Shown in pieces: positions 27,546-36,329 of a stretch of DNA of 64,000 nt (positions within the stretch are counted from its first letter, which is position 1; each line of letters opens with the position of its first letter). A program made the position numbers and the translations under genes. The notes below the pieces were generated by a model. It searched no databases. It had not been told where the DNA came from and worked only from the letters and a program-made list of their open reading frames with translations. Source of the DNA: Pseudochelatococcus lubricantis (GTDB lineage: Bacteria; Pseudomonadota; Alphaproteobacteria; Rhizobiales; Beijerinckiaceae); assembly GCF_042432495.1 (NCBI RefSeq), contig NZ_JBHLXC010000001.1:496001-560000 (forward strand), read 5' to 3'.

Positions 27546-27941
27546 ATGCGTTTGAACCTCAAGGCCGGCGAGAGACTGTTCATAAACGGTGCAGTACTGC
27601 GGTTCGAGCGGCGTGTGACGATCGAACTGCTGAACGATGCGACTTTTCTCCTGGAGGCGCATGTGATGCAGTTCGAAGATGCGACAACGCCGCTGAAGCA
27701 GCTCTATTTCATCATCCAGTCGATGCTGATCGATCCCGCGTCGATGCCTGCCGCGCGTCCGTCGGTTCTCGATCTGATTGCGCCGATGCAGGAAGCCTAT
27801 CGCGATGCGACCATCGTCGAGGGGCTCGGCAAGGTTGGCGCGCTTGTCGCGGATCGGCGCGCCTTCGAGGCGCTGCGCGTCCTGCGCGGCCTGTTTCGTC
27901 CCGAAGGCGGGACGGCCGAAAGGATGCGCGAGGTGGCATGA
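27546..27941 (+). CDS. flbT: Flagellin mRNA regulator FlbT
   Basis: 131 residues. MRLNLKAGERLFINGAVLRFERR and the acidic-aliphatic stretch FLLEAHVMQFEDATTPLKQLYFIIQSMLI are the conserved FlbT core. FlbT binds the flagellin mRNA leader and controls its stability or translation in Caulobacter, and activates flagellin synthesis in Brucella. The ribosome site is weak, so translation may depend on coupling to flaF. Confidence 0.94.
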   Translation: MRLNLKAGERLFINGAVLRFERRVTIELLNDATFLLEAHVMQFEDATTPLKQLYFIIQSMLIDPASMPAARPSVLDLIAPMQEAYRDATIVEGLGKVGALVADRRAFEALRVLRGLFRPEGGTAERMREVA

Positions 27942-27965
27942 CCGCCGCAACCGGAAGGAGAGACG

Positions 27966-28361
27966 ATGATGGTGTCGGTGAGTAACGTGGGGCAGGCAGC
28001 GGCGGCGAGCACGAAGCAGGCATCGAAGACGACGCTCGACTACGAGGCGTTCCTGAAGCTTTTCGTCGAGCAGTTGAAGCATCAGGACCCGACCGCGCCA
28101 ATGGATGCCGCCCAGTCGCTGGCGCAGCTCGCGACATTTTCGCAGGTTGAGCAGAGCGTTGCCACCAACAAGAAGCTCGACTCCCTGCTGTCCGCACACT
28201 CCCTGTCCCAAGCCAATGGTCTGATCGGCCGTACGGCGACCTCGGCGGACGGGCAGGTATCCGGCGCAATTGTGTCGGTCAGGGTCACGGATGAGGGCGC
28301 TCTCGCGACGCTCGGGAGCGGGGAGACGCTGCTCTTGGGCGGCGGAGTGTCGATCTCGTGA
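27966..28361 (+). CDS. flgD: Hook cap scaffold protein FlgD
   Basis: 131 residues, a short FlgD that keeps the conserved N-terminal domain (LDYEAFLKLFVEQLKHQDPTAPMDAAQSLAQLATFSQVEQ) and a brief C-terminal part (GLIGRTATSADGQVSGAIVSVRV). It caps the growing hook. GGAG lies 8 nt ahead of the double ATG. The reduced C-terminal region is usual for rhizobial FlgD. Confidence 0.95.
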   Translation: MMVSVSNVGQAAAASTKQASKTTLDYEAFLKLFVEQLKHQDPTAPMDAAQSLAQLATFSQVEQSVATNKKLDSLLSAHSLSQANGLIGRTATSADGQVSGAIVSVRVTDEGALATLGSGETLLLGGGVSIS

Positions 28362-28391
28362 TAACGGCCGGAAACGCAGGGGTGAGCGGGC

Positions 28392-28661
28392 ATGAATGAG
28401 GCCGATGCGCTCGATCTCGTTCAATCCGCAATCTGGACGGTCATCATCGGCGCCGGTCCGGCCGTCGCGGCCGCGATGGTCGTCGGCATCATCATCGCGC
28501 TGTTCCAGGCGCTGACGCAGATACAGGAAATGACGCTGACCTTCATCCCCAAGATTCTCGTCATCCTCGCTGTCACCGCGCTCACCGGGTCGTTCACCGG
28601 CGGCAGGATATTCACGTTTGCCGAACAGGTGTACGGCCGCATCGTGACGGGGTTCGAGTGA
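28392..28661 (+). CDS. fliQ: Flagellar export gate protein FliQ
   Basis: 89 residues, two membrane segments (about 15-38 and 53-75) with the FliQ signature VVGIIIALFQALTQIQEMTLTFIPKI. It forms the export gate with FliP and FliR. It lies between flgD and flhA. Confidence 0.97.
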   Translation: MNEADALDLVQSAIWTVIIGAGPAVAAAMVVGIIIALFQALTQIQEMTLTFIPKILVILAVTALTGSFTGGRIFTFAEQVYGRIVTGFE

Positions 28662-28699
28662 ACGCCGATGATTGCAGCCTCTTGCCGGAATGATCCCGA

Positions 28700-30790
28700 A
28701 TGGCCGATCTGTTTGTAGGCAGCTTGAACGCGACGCAAGGTAACAAGGGCCGCGACGTCAGCTTCGCGATCGGCATCGTCGCGATCCTGCTCATCCTGTT
28801 CCTGCCGATCCCGCCGTTCCTGATCGACATCGGCCTTGCGTTGTCCATCGCACTTTCGGTGCTCATCCTGATGGTGGCGCTGTGGATACAAAAGCCGTTG
28901 GAGTTCTCGGCCTTTCCGACGGTGCTGCTGATCGCGACGATCCTGCGGCTGTCGCTCGGCATTGCCACGACCCGTCTCATCCTGGCCGATGGCGACAAGG
29001 GCGTCACGGCGGCGGGTTACATCATCCACGGCTTTTCGCAATTCGTGATGAGCGGCGATTTCGTCATCGGGCTTGTCGTGTTCGCCATCCTGATCACGGT
29101 GAACTTCCTCGTCATCACCAAGGGTGCGACGCGCATCGCGGAAGTGGGCGCGCGCTTCACCCTCGACGCCATTCCCGGCAAGCAGATGGCGATCGACGCG
29201 GACCTGTCGGCAGGCATGATCGACGACAAGGAGGCCCAGCGCCGCCGGCGGGAACTGGAGGAGGAGAGCGCGTTCTTCGGCTCCATGGACGGCGCGTCCA
29301 AGTTCGTCCGTGGCGAGGCCGTCGCGAGCCTGATCATCACGGCGGTGAACATCTTCGGCGGGATCGTCATCGGCGTCACGCGCCACGGGATGCCGCTGTC
29401 GCAGGCTGCCGACGTCTATACCAAGCTGACGGTGGGCGACGGTCTCGTTTCGCAGATTCCGGCGCTTGTCGTCTCGCTCGCAGCCGGTCTGCTGGTCTCG
29501 AAGGGTGGTACGCAGGGATCGGCCGAACAGGCGGTGCTCGGGCAACTGAGCGCCTATCCCAAGGCGCTGTTCGTCTCGGCGGGCCTTATGGCGCTGATGG
29601 CGCTCACGCCGGGCCTGCCGATGCTGCCGTTCCTCGCGCTCGCGGGCATGCTCGCCTCCGTGGGCTATATCATCCCCCGCCGGCGGGCGGAATTGCAGGC
29701 GCAGGAGGAGATCGAACTCCAGAACAAACGCGCCCTGGAGCGGGTGGATACGCGCGAGGCGATCCGCGAGACGCTGAAGACGGCCGAGATCGAGCTGTGC
29801 ATGGGGCGGCAACTGTCGGTGCGGCTCAAGGCCAACCAGGGCGAACTTATGCACCGCGTCTCGAAGATGCGCCGCAAGTTCGCGCAGCAATACGGTTTCA
29901 TCGTCCCCGAAATCAAGCTGACGGACAGTCTCGCCACGCCGCCGAAAAGCTATCAGATCAGGATCCACGGCACCATCGTGACGTCGCACGAACTGCGGCT
30001 CAACGACTTCCTGGTTATCGTCGGTGACGGTGCCAAGCCCGATATCGCGGGAGACGAGGTGCGCGAACCCGCCTTCGGCATGAAGGCCATATGGGTCAAC
30101 GAGATCTATGCCAACGACGCCAGGCGCCTCGGCCTTTCGCCGGTGGACAGTCTCTCCGTCCTGCTGACGCATCTCGGCGAGGTCATCCGGAACAACCTGC
30201 CGCTGCTGCTGTCCTACAAGGACATGCGGATACTTTTCAACCAGCTTGACCCTGAATACAAGCGCCTGATCGACGACATCTGCCCGGCCCAGATATCCTA
30301 TTCGGGCTTGCAGGCCGTTCTCAAGCTGTTGCTGGCCGAGCGTGTATCGATCCGCAATATCAACCTCATTCTGGAGGCGATCGCCGAGATCGTCCCGCAC
30401 GTGCGCAAGACCGAGCAGATCGTCGAGCACGTACGCCTGCGGATCGCGCAACAAATCTGCGGCGACCTTTCCGACGAGGGCGTGCTACGGGTGCTGCGGC
30501 TCGGCAACCGCTGGGATCTCGTCTTTCATCAGAGCATCAAGCGCGATGCCCGTGGCGACGTGCTGGAGATCGATATCGACCCCGCGCGTGTCGAGGAGTT
30601 CGGAGCCGAGGCAGCGAAGGCCATTCGCAAGCATCTGGGAACCGGCAAGGCGTTCGTGCTCGTTGCGGCTCCCGACGCGCGCCCCTATGTCCGCATGATC
30701 GTCGAGCGGATGTTTCCGGCCCTTGCGGTGCTGTCTCACGTGGAGATCGCGCGCGGAACAGAGATCGAGAGTCTCGGGGCGATATCGTGA
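28700..30790 (+). CDS. flhA: Flagellar export platform protein FlhA
   Basis: 696 residues, the normal size. The N-terminal half has about eight membrane segments and the FHIPEP-family signature around IATTRLILADGDKGVTAAGYIIHGFSQFVMSGDFVIGLVVF, with the conserved cytoplasmic loop RIAEVGARFTLDAIPGKQMAIDADLSAG. The C-terminal half is the soluble substrate-docking domain. Its stop overlaps the fliR ATG (TGATG). Confidence 0.98.
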   Translation: MADLFVGSLNATQGNKGRDVSFAIGIVAILLILFLPIPPFLIDIGLALSIALSVLILMVALWIQKPLEFSAFPTVLLIATILRLSLGIATTRLILADGDKGVTAAGYIIHGFSQFVMSGDFVIGLVVFAILITVNFLVITKGATRIAEVGARFTLDAIPGKQMAIDADLSAGMIDDKEAQRRRRELEEESAFFGSMDGASKFVRGEAVASLIITAVNIFGGIVIGVTRHGMPLSQAADVYTKLTVGDGLVSQIPALVVSLAAGLLVSKGGTQGSAEQAVLGQLSAYPKALFVSAGLMALMALTPGLPMLPFLALAGMLASVGYIIPRRRAELQAQEEIELQNKRALERVDTREAIRETLKTAEIELCMGRQLSVRLKANQGELMHRVSKMRRKFAQQYGFIVPEIKLTDSLATPPKSYQIRIHGTIVTSHELRLNDFLVIVGDGAKPDIAGDEVREPAFGMKAIWVNEIYANDARRLGLSPVDSLSVLLTHLGEVIRNNLPLLLSYKDMRILFNQLDPEYKRLIDDICPAQISYSGLQAVLKLLLAERVSIRNINLILEAIAEIVPHVRKTEQIVEHVRLRIAQQICGDLSDEGVLRVLRLGNRWDLVFHQSIKRDARGDVLEIDIDPARVEEFGAEAAKAIRKHLGTGKAFVLVAAPDARPYVRMIVERMFPALAVLSHVEIARGTEIESLGAIS

Positions 30791-31545
30791 TGCCGTCGGT
30801 CGCCTCGGACGCCGTTGTCGGCGCGCTGCTGCTGATGTGTCGCATCGGCGGCTGCTTCATGCTGATGCCGGGCCTGTCGCATGCGGGCATTCCTGCCCGT
30901 ATCAGGCTCTACGCGGCGTTTGCCGTGGCGCTGACGCTGTTTCCGCTGCTGTACGACAAGGTGAATGCCGCGTTCCAGGGCAAGCCGTTCGCGTTTCTGA
31001 TCCTGCTCGTCGTTTCGGAGGTTCTGTCGGGCATCTGGATCGGGTTTCTCGGCCGGCTGATGTTTCTCGCCTTCGAGACATTGAGTGTACTGATCGCGAT
31101 GTCGCTCAGTCTCAGCAATCCATCCGGCGTCTCGTTCGACCAGATGGAACCTCTGCCGCCGGTGGGAACTATACTGGGGCTCTCCGCCGCGATGCTCGTT
31201 TTCGCCGCCGATCTGCACTGGGAGGTGCTGCGCGCGGTCGCTGCTTCGTACGATAATATGCCGCCGGGCCTGCTATTCCAGTCACGGCTGTCGCTGGTCG
31301 GCGTTGTGGATCAGTTCGGGAATTCGTTTCTTCTGGCGCTGCGCATCAGCGCACCGATCATCGTGTATGCGGTGATCGTCAATTTCGCAATTGGTATCGT
31401 CAACAAATTCACTCCCCAGATTCAGGTCTATTTCATATCGATGCCCTTCGTTATCGCCGGTGGCATGTTCCTTCTCTATATTCTTGTTAATGAAATGCTA
31501 TCCGAATTCATTAAGGGAGTTTCACGCTGGCTGGTGTACGGCTAG
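30790..31545 (+). CDS. fliR: Flagellar export gate protein FliR
   Basis: 251 residues with six hydrophobic segments and the FliR core LMPGLSHAGIPARIRLYAAFAVALTLFP and QVYFISMPFVIAGGMFLLYILVNEM. ATG at 30790 shares one base with the flhA stop; GTG at 30787 is an alternative. It completes the FliP-FliQ-FliR gate set and ends the plus-arm core block, followed by repeat B copy 2. Confidence 0.96.
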   Translation: MPSVASDAVVGALLLMCRIGGCFMLMPGLSHAGIPARIRLYAAFAVALTLFPLLYDKVNAAFQGKPFAFLILLVVSEVLSGIWIGFLGRLMFLAFETLSVLIAMSLSLSNPSGVSFDQMEPLPPVGTILGLSAAMLVFAADLHWEVLRAVAASYDNMPPGLLFQSRLSLVGVVDQFGNSFLLALRISAPIIVYAVIVNFAIGIVNKFTPQIQVYFISMPFVIAGGMFLLYILVNEMLSEFIKGVSRWLVYG

Positions 31546-31601
31546 AGAACGTAATGAACTTGGATAAGGACAGTAAAGGTTGAGGAGAAACCAGGATTTG
31601 T

Positions 31602-31689
31602 GATGGAATAAGACGATGATCTCTGAGTTTTATATTTTACCGAAACTTGCACTAAAGGCCATGGGGTGAATTGAGTGCGAACTGCTTTA
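31602..31689 (+). repeat. Dispersed intergenic repeat B, copy 2
   Basis: An 88-bp copy starting GATGGAATAAG, with TTTTATATTTTACCG and diverged arms (TTGCACTAAA, TTGAGTGCGA), ending GAACTGCTTTA. Same length as copy 1 at 17535-17621 but with many substitutions. It sits in the 164-bp gap after fliR and before the FliJ-like gene. Confidence 0.7.
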
Positions 31690-31709
31690 AAACGCGGCAC
31701 AGGTGACGG

Positions 31710-32108
31710 ATGAAGGACCGGTTACACAAAATCGAACGTGTCGTCGTAGTGCAGCAGCAACTGAAACGCCTGTCGGAGTGGAAGCTCGCCCTGCTGCGCC
31801 GGGACGAGGCGGCCCTCGGGAAAGCGCAGGAGCAACTCGTCAGCCGGCTTAACGACGGGGCCGCGCACCACGGCCTGTTCGTCGGCTCGATGGCGCGCCG
31901 CCTGACTCAGCTCTCCCGCGAGGCGCAGGTGGTGCACGCCGAAAGCGAGGCGCTGCAGGGACGGGTGCGCGAGGAGGCACTGCGCCTCAAGCGCACCGAG
32001 CGGCTGGCGCAGAACATGGCGCGCGCGTCGGATGCCGAGGACGAAAAGATCGGGCTGGAGCGCATCGTGGAAGCGGGCGCGGTCCGAAAAGACGACAGCC
32101 TCGCGTAA
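31710..32108 (+). CDS. FliJ-like coiled-coil protein (predicted)
   Basis: A 132-residue, almost fully helical protein rich in Leu, Arg, Glu and Gln. Heptad patterns run through VVVVQQQLKRLSEWKLALLRRDEAALGKAQEQL and SREAQVVHAESEALQGRVREEALRLKRTERL. FliJ, the export-ATPase stalk protein of about 145 residues, has the same size and two-helix layout, and no other FliJ candidate is in the window. Sequence identity to FliJ is too low to be decisive by eye. It heads the small-gene block between fliR and cheA. Confidence 0.6.
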   Translation: MKDRLHKIERVVVVQQQLKRLSEWKLALLRRDEAALGKAQEQLVSRLNDGAAHHGLFVGSMARRLTQLSREAQVVHAESEALQGRVREEALRLKRTERLAQNMARASDAEDEKIGLERIVEAGAVRKDDSLA

Positions 32109-32191
32109 GGTCCGGCGGTTAGGGTGTCATACGACAGGCCCCGGAACGGCATTTAGCCGCCGGGCGGAAGGTATTGCTGGAGTGGGAGGTC

Positions 32192-32671
32192 ATGGCTGTC
32201 AGTATCCCTGCCGATATCGTCATGGACGTCGCCCGGGCGGCCGATCCGGCGCGCTTCCGGGTCGCCGTCGATAAGCTGGGTGGCGCTGACTATGCGCAGG
32301 TTGCCGGCGAGGTGGCGCTTGCCTTCAGCGCCGGCGAGGAGGAGTCAGCTGTGACGACTGCACGGCGGGACGGTTTCGGCCTGCCTCTCGACGTAGAGAG
32401 GGCGCGGCTGCGGCTGGGCGGGCGCGACGGACTGCCCGGCGTCAATCGTTTGCGCGCGGGCGATATCTATCAGCAGTTCGAGGCGGTGACGCTGCAGACA
32501 TTCGTCGAGGCGCTTCTGCCGCGAGAGTCCACGGCATGGTTCGGCAAGGGTTTCGCGGGCGACATGTGGAAGTCGCTGCTGGCGCGGCAGATGGCGGAAG
32601 AACTTGCCCGCTCCGGCGGCATCGGCATCGCGCGCGCCGTGAGGCGTGCGCATCCGGATGGCGCGGCATGA
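32192..32671 (+). CDS. FlgJ-like rod-binding protein
   Basis: 159 residues. The C-terminal half has the rod-binding domain known from the N-terminus of FlgJ: YQQFEAVTLQTFVEALLPRE, then FAGDMWKSLLARQMAEELARSGGIGIA. No muramidase domain is attached, as in other alphaproteobacteria. GGGAGG stands 2 nt before the ATG at 32192. It probably caps the rod during assembly. Its stop overlaps the next start (ATGA). Confidence 0.85.
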   Translation: MAVSIPADIVMDVARAADPARFRVAVDKLGGADYAQVAGEVALAFSAGEEESAVTTARRDGFGLPLDVERARLRLGGRDGLPGVNRLRAGDIYQQFEAVTLQTFVEALLPRESTAWFGKGFAGDMWKSLLARQMAEELARSGGIGIARAVRRAHPDGAA

Positions 32672-33123
32672 GTGGTGGGGCCGATCGCATGGTGGCGGAC
32701 GACGGGCGCAGGGATGAAGCGGGGCCGTTCGATGGCGACGACCCGCCGTCGGCCGCGCATGTCGCGTTGAAGCAGGCACTCCGCCGCCTCGATGCAGCGC
32801 TCGATGCCGAGAGCGCCTTTCTGCGGCAGGGCCTTGCGGGGAATTTCGACGAGATTACCCGACAGAAGGGTCAGTGCCTGCTCGATCTGGCGCGTCTTGC
32901 GCGCGTCGTGGACGTGCAGGCGCTTGCAACAGGTGAAGAAGGCGATGCGTTGCGGCGGAATGTCCGGCACATCCGGGCACGGCTGGCCGACAGCGAGGCA
33001 ACGCTGGCCCGCTATCTTGACGCCGCCCGCGAGGTCGGCGCGATCGTGAGCGAAGGCATGCGCCTGGCTGAGTCCGACGGCACCTATGCCGAGGCGGGGC
33101 CGTTCGGACGATATGGACGATGA
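32668..33123 (+). CDS. FlgN-like predicted export chaperone
   Basis: 151 residues, helical after an Asp/Gly-rich N-terminus. The pattern LKQALRRLDAALDAESAFLRQGLAGNFDEITRQKGQCLLDLARLAR resembles FlgN, the chaperone for FlgK and FlgL: a first helix, a variable turn and a Lys before the second helix. Placement among flagellar genes and 4-bp overlaps with both neighbours support this, but the match is by pattern only. Confidence 0.55.
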   Translation: MSGGADRMVADDGRRDEAGPFDGDDPPSAAHVALKQALRRLDAALDAESAFLRQGLAGNFDEITRQKGQCLLDLARLARVVDVQALATGEEGDALRRNVRHIRARLADSEATLARYLDAAREVGAIVSEGMRLAESDGTYAEAGPFGRYGR

Positions 33124-33572
33124 CGCGTCTCGTGCTGATCGGCCTTTGGGTCTGCGTCGTGACGCTCGTCTCCGCATATGGCGTCGCAAGCTGGTCGTCG
33201 AGCCAGGCGAAGAAAAAGGAGGAGGCGCCCTATCTCGAAGGGCTGGAGTTCCGCAAGCTGAGGCTGATCAACGTGCCGATCGTCGCCGACAACGCGGTCA
33301 AGGGCTATGTCGTGGCCCAGTTTGTCTACACCGCAGACGCGCGCACCTTGCGGGAGATATCGATTCCGCCCGAGCCACTGATCATCGATCGCGCCTTCAG
33401 GCTGATCTACGACGACACGGACCGCAAGTTCGACGGTGTCAACAAGAAGGACCTCAACAAACTGACAGGCGCAATCAAGGTGGAGGTCAACAAGATGTTC
33501 GGCGCGGATATCGTTTCAGACATCCTGATAGAAGAATTTAACTACATCGATAGAAAAGAAATTCTGGACTGA
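33120..33572 (+). CDS. Membrane-anchored FliL-like protein (predicted)
   Basis: 150 residues with one N-terminal membrane segment (LVLIGLWVCVVTLVSAYGVA) and a periplasmic domain. The C-terminal part, KLTGAIKVEVNKMFGADIVSDILIEEFNYI, follows the FliL ending (helix, VxxVLFxxFxIQ-like strand), while the middle VPIVADNAVKGYVVAQFVY matches the beta-core start. The typical FliL is encoded at 8136-8654, so this would be a paralogue or a distant relative. It overlaps the FlgN-like gene and is 48 bp upstream of cheA. Confidence 0.6.
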   Translation: MTRLVLIGLWVCVVTLVSAYGVASWSSSQAKKKEEAPYLEGLEFRKLRLINVPIVADNAVKGYVVAQFVYTADARTLREISIPPEPLIIDRAFRLIYDDTDRKFDGVNKKDLNKLTGAIKVEVNKMFGADIVSDILIEEFNYIDRKEILD

Positions 33573-33620
33573 AGGGGCAAAAGAATACCTGCCTGGAACA
33601 GCGTTACCGGAGAGGCTGTT

Positions 33621-36329
33621 ATGGATGACCTTTTGCGCGAGTTTCTGACCGAGGCGACCGAAAGCCTCGACCTCATCGACGCCGAGCTTGTGAAGTTCGA
33701 GCGTGAGCCCAATAACGCGGACATCCTCGGCAACATCTTCAGGCTCGTTCACACGATCAAGGGCACCTGCGGCTTCCTGGGGCTGCCGCGGCTGGGCTCG
33801 CTGGCGCACGCGGCCGAAACGCTGATGGGGCGCTTCCGCGAAGGGGCGCAGGTGAGACCCGAGGCCGTCGATCTGGTGATGCGCTCGATCGATCGCATCA
33901 AGGCAATCGTCGCCGATCTTGAAGTCAACGATGGCAGCGAACCGGCGGGCAGCGACGCGGACCTGATCGGCGCGCTCGATGCGATGGCCGAGAAGGCCGG
34001 GGCGTCAGGAGCTTCTTCCCCTGCGATTCCGGAAGAGGACGGGGAGGCCGCCGCCGGTGACGGAAACCCTGACGAACTCGAACGCCTGTTTCGTGAGACG
34101 CCGGTCGAGGTTCCGTCCGCCGGCGCGTCTTCCGCCGCGGGGGAGGCAGGCCGTCCCGGCGCGCCGGTCGCGGTGCGGCCGGCTGGCGGCGCGCCCGAGC
34201 CACCGCTGGCTTCCCGCGAGGCCCCGGCGGTCCATGGCGACGACGGTGGCACGCATGCGCGCGGCGGCAGCGCGGCGCAGTCGATCCGGGTCAATGTCGA
34301 GACCCTCGAACAGCTCATGACCATGGTGTCGGAGCTGGTGCTGACACGCAACCAGCTCCTGGAGCTGGTTCGCCGGCAGGAGGAATCGGAGTTCAAGGTG
34401 CCCCTGCAGCGACTGTCCCAGGTGACGGCGGAGCTGCAGGAAGCGGTGATGAAGACGCGGATGCAGCCTATCGGCAACGCCTGGCAGAAGCTGCCACGCA
34501 TCGTGCGCGACCTGTCGCGCGATCTCGGCAAGCCGATCGATCTGCAGATGCTCGGCGCCGACACCGAACTCGACCGGCAGGTGCTTGAAATGATCAAGGA
34601 CCCGCTGACTCACATGATCCGCAACTCCGCCGATCACGGCCTCGAAAGCCCCGGGGAGCGCGCGAAGGCGGGCAAGCGCGAGGCCGGCACCATCCGGCTG
34701 GCGGCCTATCACGAGGGCGGCCATATCATCATCGAGGTCGGCGACGACGGCAGGGGCCTCAACACGGATCGCATCCGCGAGAAGGCGGTGGCGAAGGGGC
34801 TCGCGTCGGCGATCGATGCGGAGAAGATGTCGGACGCGCAGATCCACGCCTTCATCTTTCATCCCGGCTTCTCGACGGCTGAGGTCGTCACGAACGTCTC
34901 GGGCCGCGGCGTGGGCATGGATGTGGTGCGCACGAACATCGAGCTGATCGGCGGTTCGGTGAACGTCCTTTCCCGCCGGGGGCAGGGGTCGACGTTCCTG
35001 ATCAAGATTCCGCTGACGCTGGCGATCGTCTCGGCACTGATCGTCGAGGCGGCATCGGAGCGCTTCGCCATTCCGCAACTGTCTGTCGTCGAGCTGGTGC
35101 GCGTGCAGAAGGGCAGCGAGCACCGGATCGAGCGGTTCAAGGAGGCGCCGGTGCTGCGCCTTCGGGAAAAACTCCTGCCGATCATTTACCTCGACCAGAT
35201 GCTCGGCATCGCCGGCGATACCCGCCGGACAGGCGCGGTTGAAGACAGTTTCGTGGCGGTGATGCAGGTCGGCAGCCGTTCGTTCGGCATCGGCGTGGAC
35301 AACGTCCTGCACACCGAGGAAATCGTGGTCAAGCCCGTGTCCTCGATCCTGCGTCACGTCTCGATGTTCTCGGGAACGACCATTCTGGGCGACGGCAGCG
35401 TCATCCTGATCGTCGACCCCAACAGCATGGCGCAGGTGATGACGACCGGCCTCGCCTCCGGCGTCAGCGCGGCGCACGAGGACGAGGCGCCGGCGCTCAC
35501 TGGCGCGCATGCGGCCGAAACGCTGTCGCTGATCCTGTTCAGGGCGGGCTCGGACGAGCCGAAGGCGGTGCCCCTGTCGCTCGTGACGCGCCTTGAGGTT
35601 TGCGACGCGAGCCGGATCGAGCGCCTCACCGGGCAGGATCTCGTGCAGTATCGCGGATCGCTGATGCCGCTCGTCTATCTCGATCAGGCATCGCGCGACA
35701 GGGCGCAGGGCGAGCGGGCGATGCTGGTGTTTACCGACAGGGGCCGGGCGATCGGCCTCGTCGTCGACGAGATCATTGATATCGTCGACGACGAGAACTT
35801 CACCATCGAGTTCAATTCCGAAATTCCCGGCATCATGGGCACGGCCGTGGTCAAGGGCCGGGCGACGGAGATTCTGGATATCGGCCATTTCCTGCCTCCG
35901 ACCTTCCGCGCCGTCGCCGGCCCCCGGAACGTCAAGCCGGCGGAGAGGCCACGTGTCCTGCTGGTCGACGACAGCGCGTTCTTCCGCAACATGCTGTCGC
36001 CTGTGCTGAGGGCGGCGGGTTATGACGTGACGGTCTGCGACGGCGTGCGCGAGGCCTATTCGCATCTCGACGCTGACCCGCCATACGATGTCATCGTGAG
36101 CGACATCGATATGCCGGAGATCGATGGCTTCACCTTTGTCGAGCAGTTGCGGGCCGGCGCGCGGACGCGGGACTTGCCGGTCATCGCCCTGTCGGGGCTC
36201 AACACGCCGGAGGCCATCGAGCGCGGCCGGCGCGTGGGCTTCACCGACTACATCGCCAAGTTCGACAAGGAGGGGCTACTGGCGGCCCTGGAAGAATTCA
36301 CCGCGGACGGAATCGGAGCGAATCCATGA
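33621..36329 (+). CDS. cheA: Hybrid chemotaxis histidine kinase CheA with receiver domain
   Basis: 902 residues. Order of domains: HPt with phospho-His H44 in RLVHTIKGTCGF; a variable Ala/Pro-rich linker (about 110-215) with no recognisable CheY-binding P2 domain; dimerisation domain (about 220-290); kinase domain with N-box near HMIRNSADHGLE (about 325) and GDDGRG (about 372); a CheW-like domain (about 465-610); a second CheW-like region (about 632-760); and a C-terminal receiver with D828 in SDIDMPEIDG. The kinase feeds CheB and CheY. The built-in receiver may act as a phosphate sink. It is coupled to cheW by ATGA. Confidence 0.95.
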   Translation: MDDLLREFLTEATESLDLIDAELVKFEREPNNADILGNIFRLVHTIKGTCGFLGLPRLGSLAHAAETLMGRFREGAQVRPEAVDLVMRSIDRIKAIVADLEVNDGSEPAGSDADLIGALDAMAEKAGASGASSPAIPEEDGEAAAGDGNPDELERLFRETPVEVPSAGASSAAGEAGRPGAPVAVRPAGGAPEPPLASREAPAVHGDDGGTHARGGSAAQSIRVNVETLEQLMTMVSELVLTRNQLLELVRRQEESEFKVPLQRLSQVTAELQEAVMKTRMQPIGNAWQKLPRIVRDLSRDLGKPIDLQMLGADTELDRQVLEMIKDPLTHMIRNSADHGLESPGERAKAGKREAGTIRLAAYHEGGHIIIEVGDDGRGLNTDRIREKAVAKGLASAIDAEKMSDAQIHAFIFHPGFSTAEVVTNVSGRGVGMDVVRTNIELIGGSVNVLSRRGQGSTFLIKIPLTLAIVSALIVEAASERFAIPQLSVVELVRVQKGSEHRIERFKEAPVLRLREKLLPIIYLDQMLGIAGDTRRTGAVEDSFVAVMQVGSRSFGIGVDNVLHTEEIVVKPVSSILRHVSMFSGTTILGDGSVILIVDPNSMAQVMTTGLASGVSAAHEDEAPALTGAHAAETLSLILFRAGSDEPKAVPLSLVTRLEVCDASRIERLTGQDLVQYRGSLMPLVYLDQASRDRAQGERAMLVFTDRGRAIGLVVDEIIDIVDDENFTIEFNSEIPGIMGTAVVKGRATEILDIGHFLPPTFRAVAGPRNVKPAERPRVLLVDDSAFFRNMLSPVLRAAGYDVTVCDGVREAYSHLDADPPYDVIVSDIDMPEIDGFTFVEQLRAGARTRDLPVIALSGLNTPEAIERGRRVGFTDYIAKFDKEGLLAALEEFTADGIGANP

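Noticed and set aside
28421..30454. 677-codon open frame opposite flhA
   Set aside because: Antisense shadow of a clear FlhA; composition rich in Arg, His, Asp and Gln with no domain.
34005..36065. 686-codon open frame opposite cheA
   Set aside because: Shadow frame of CheA; no ribosome site or recognisable domain.
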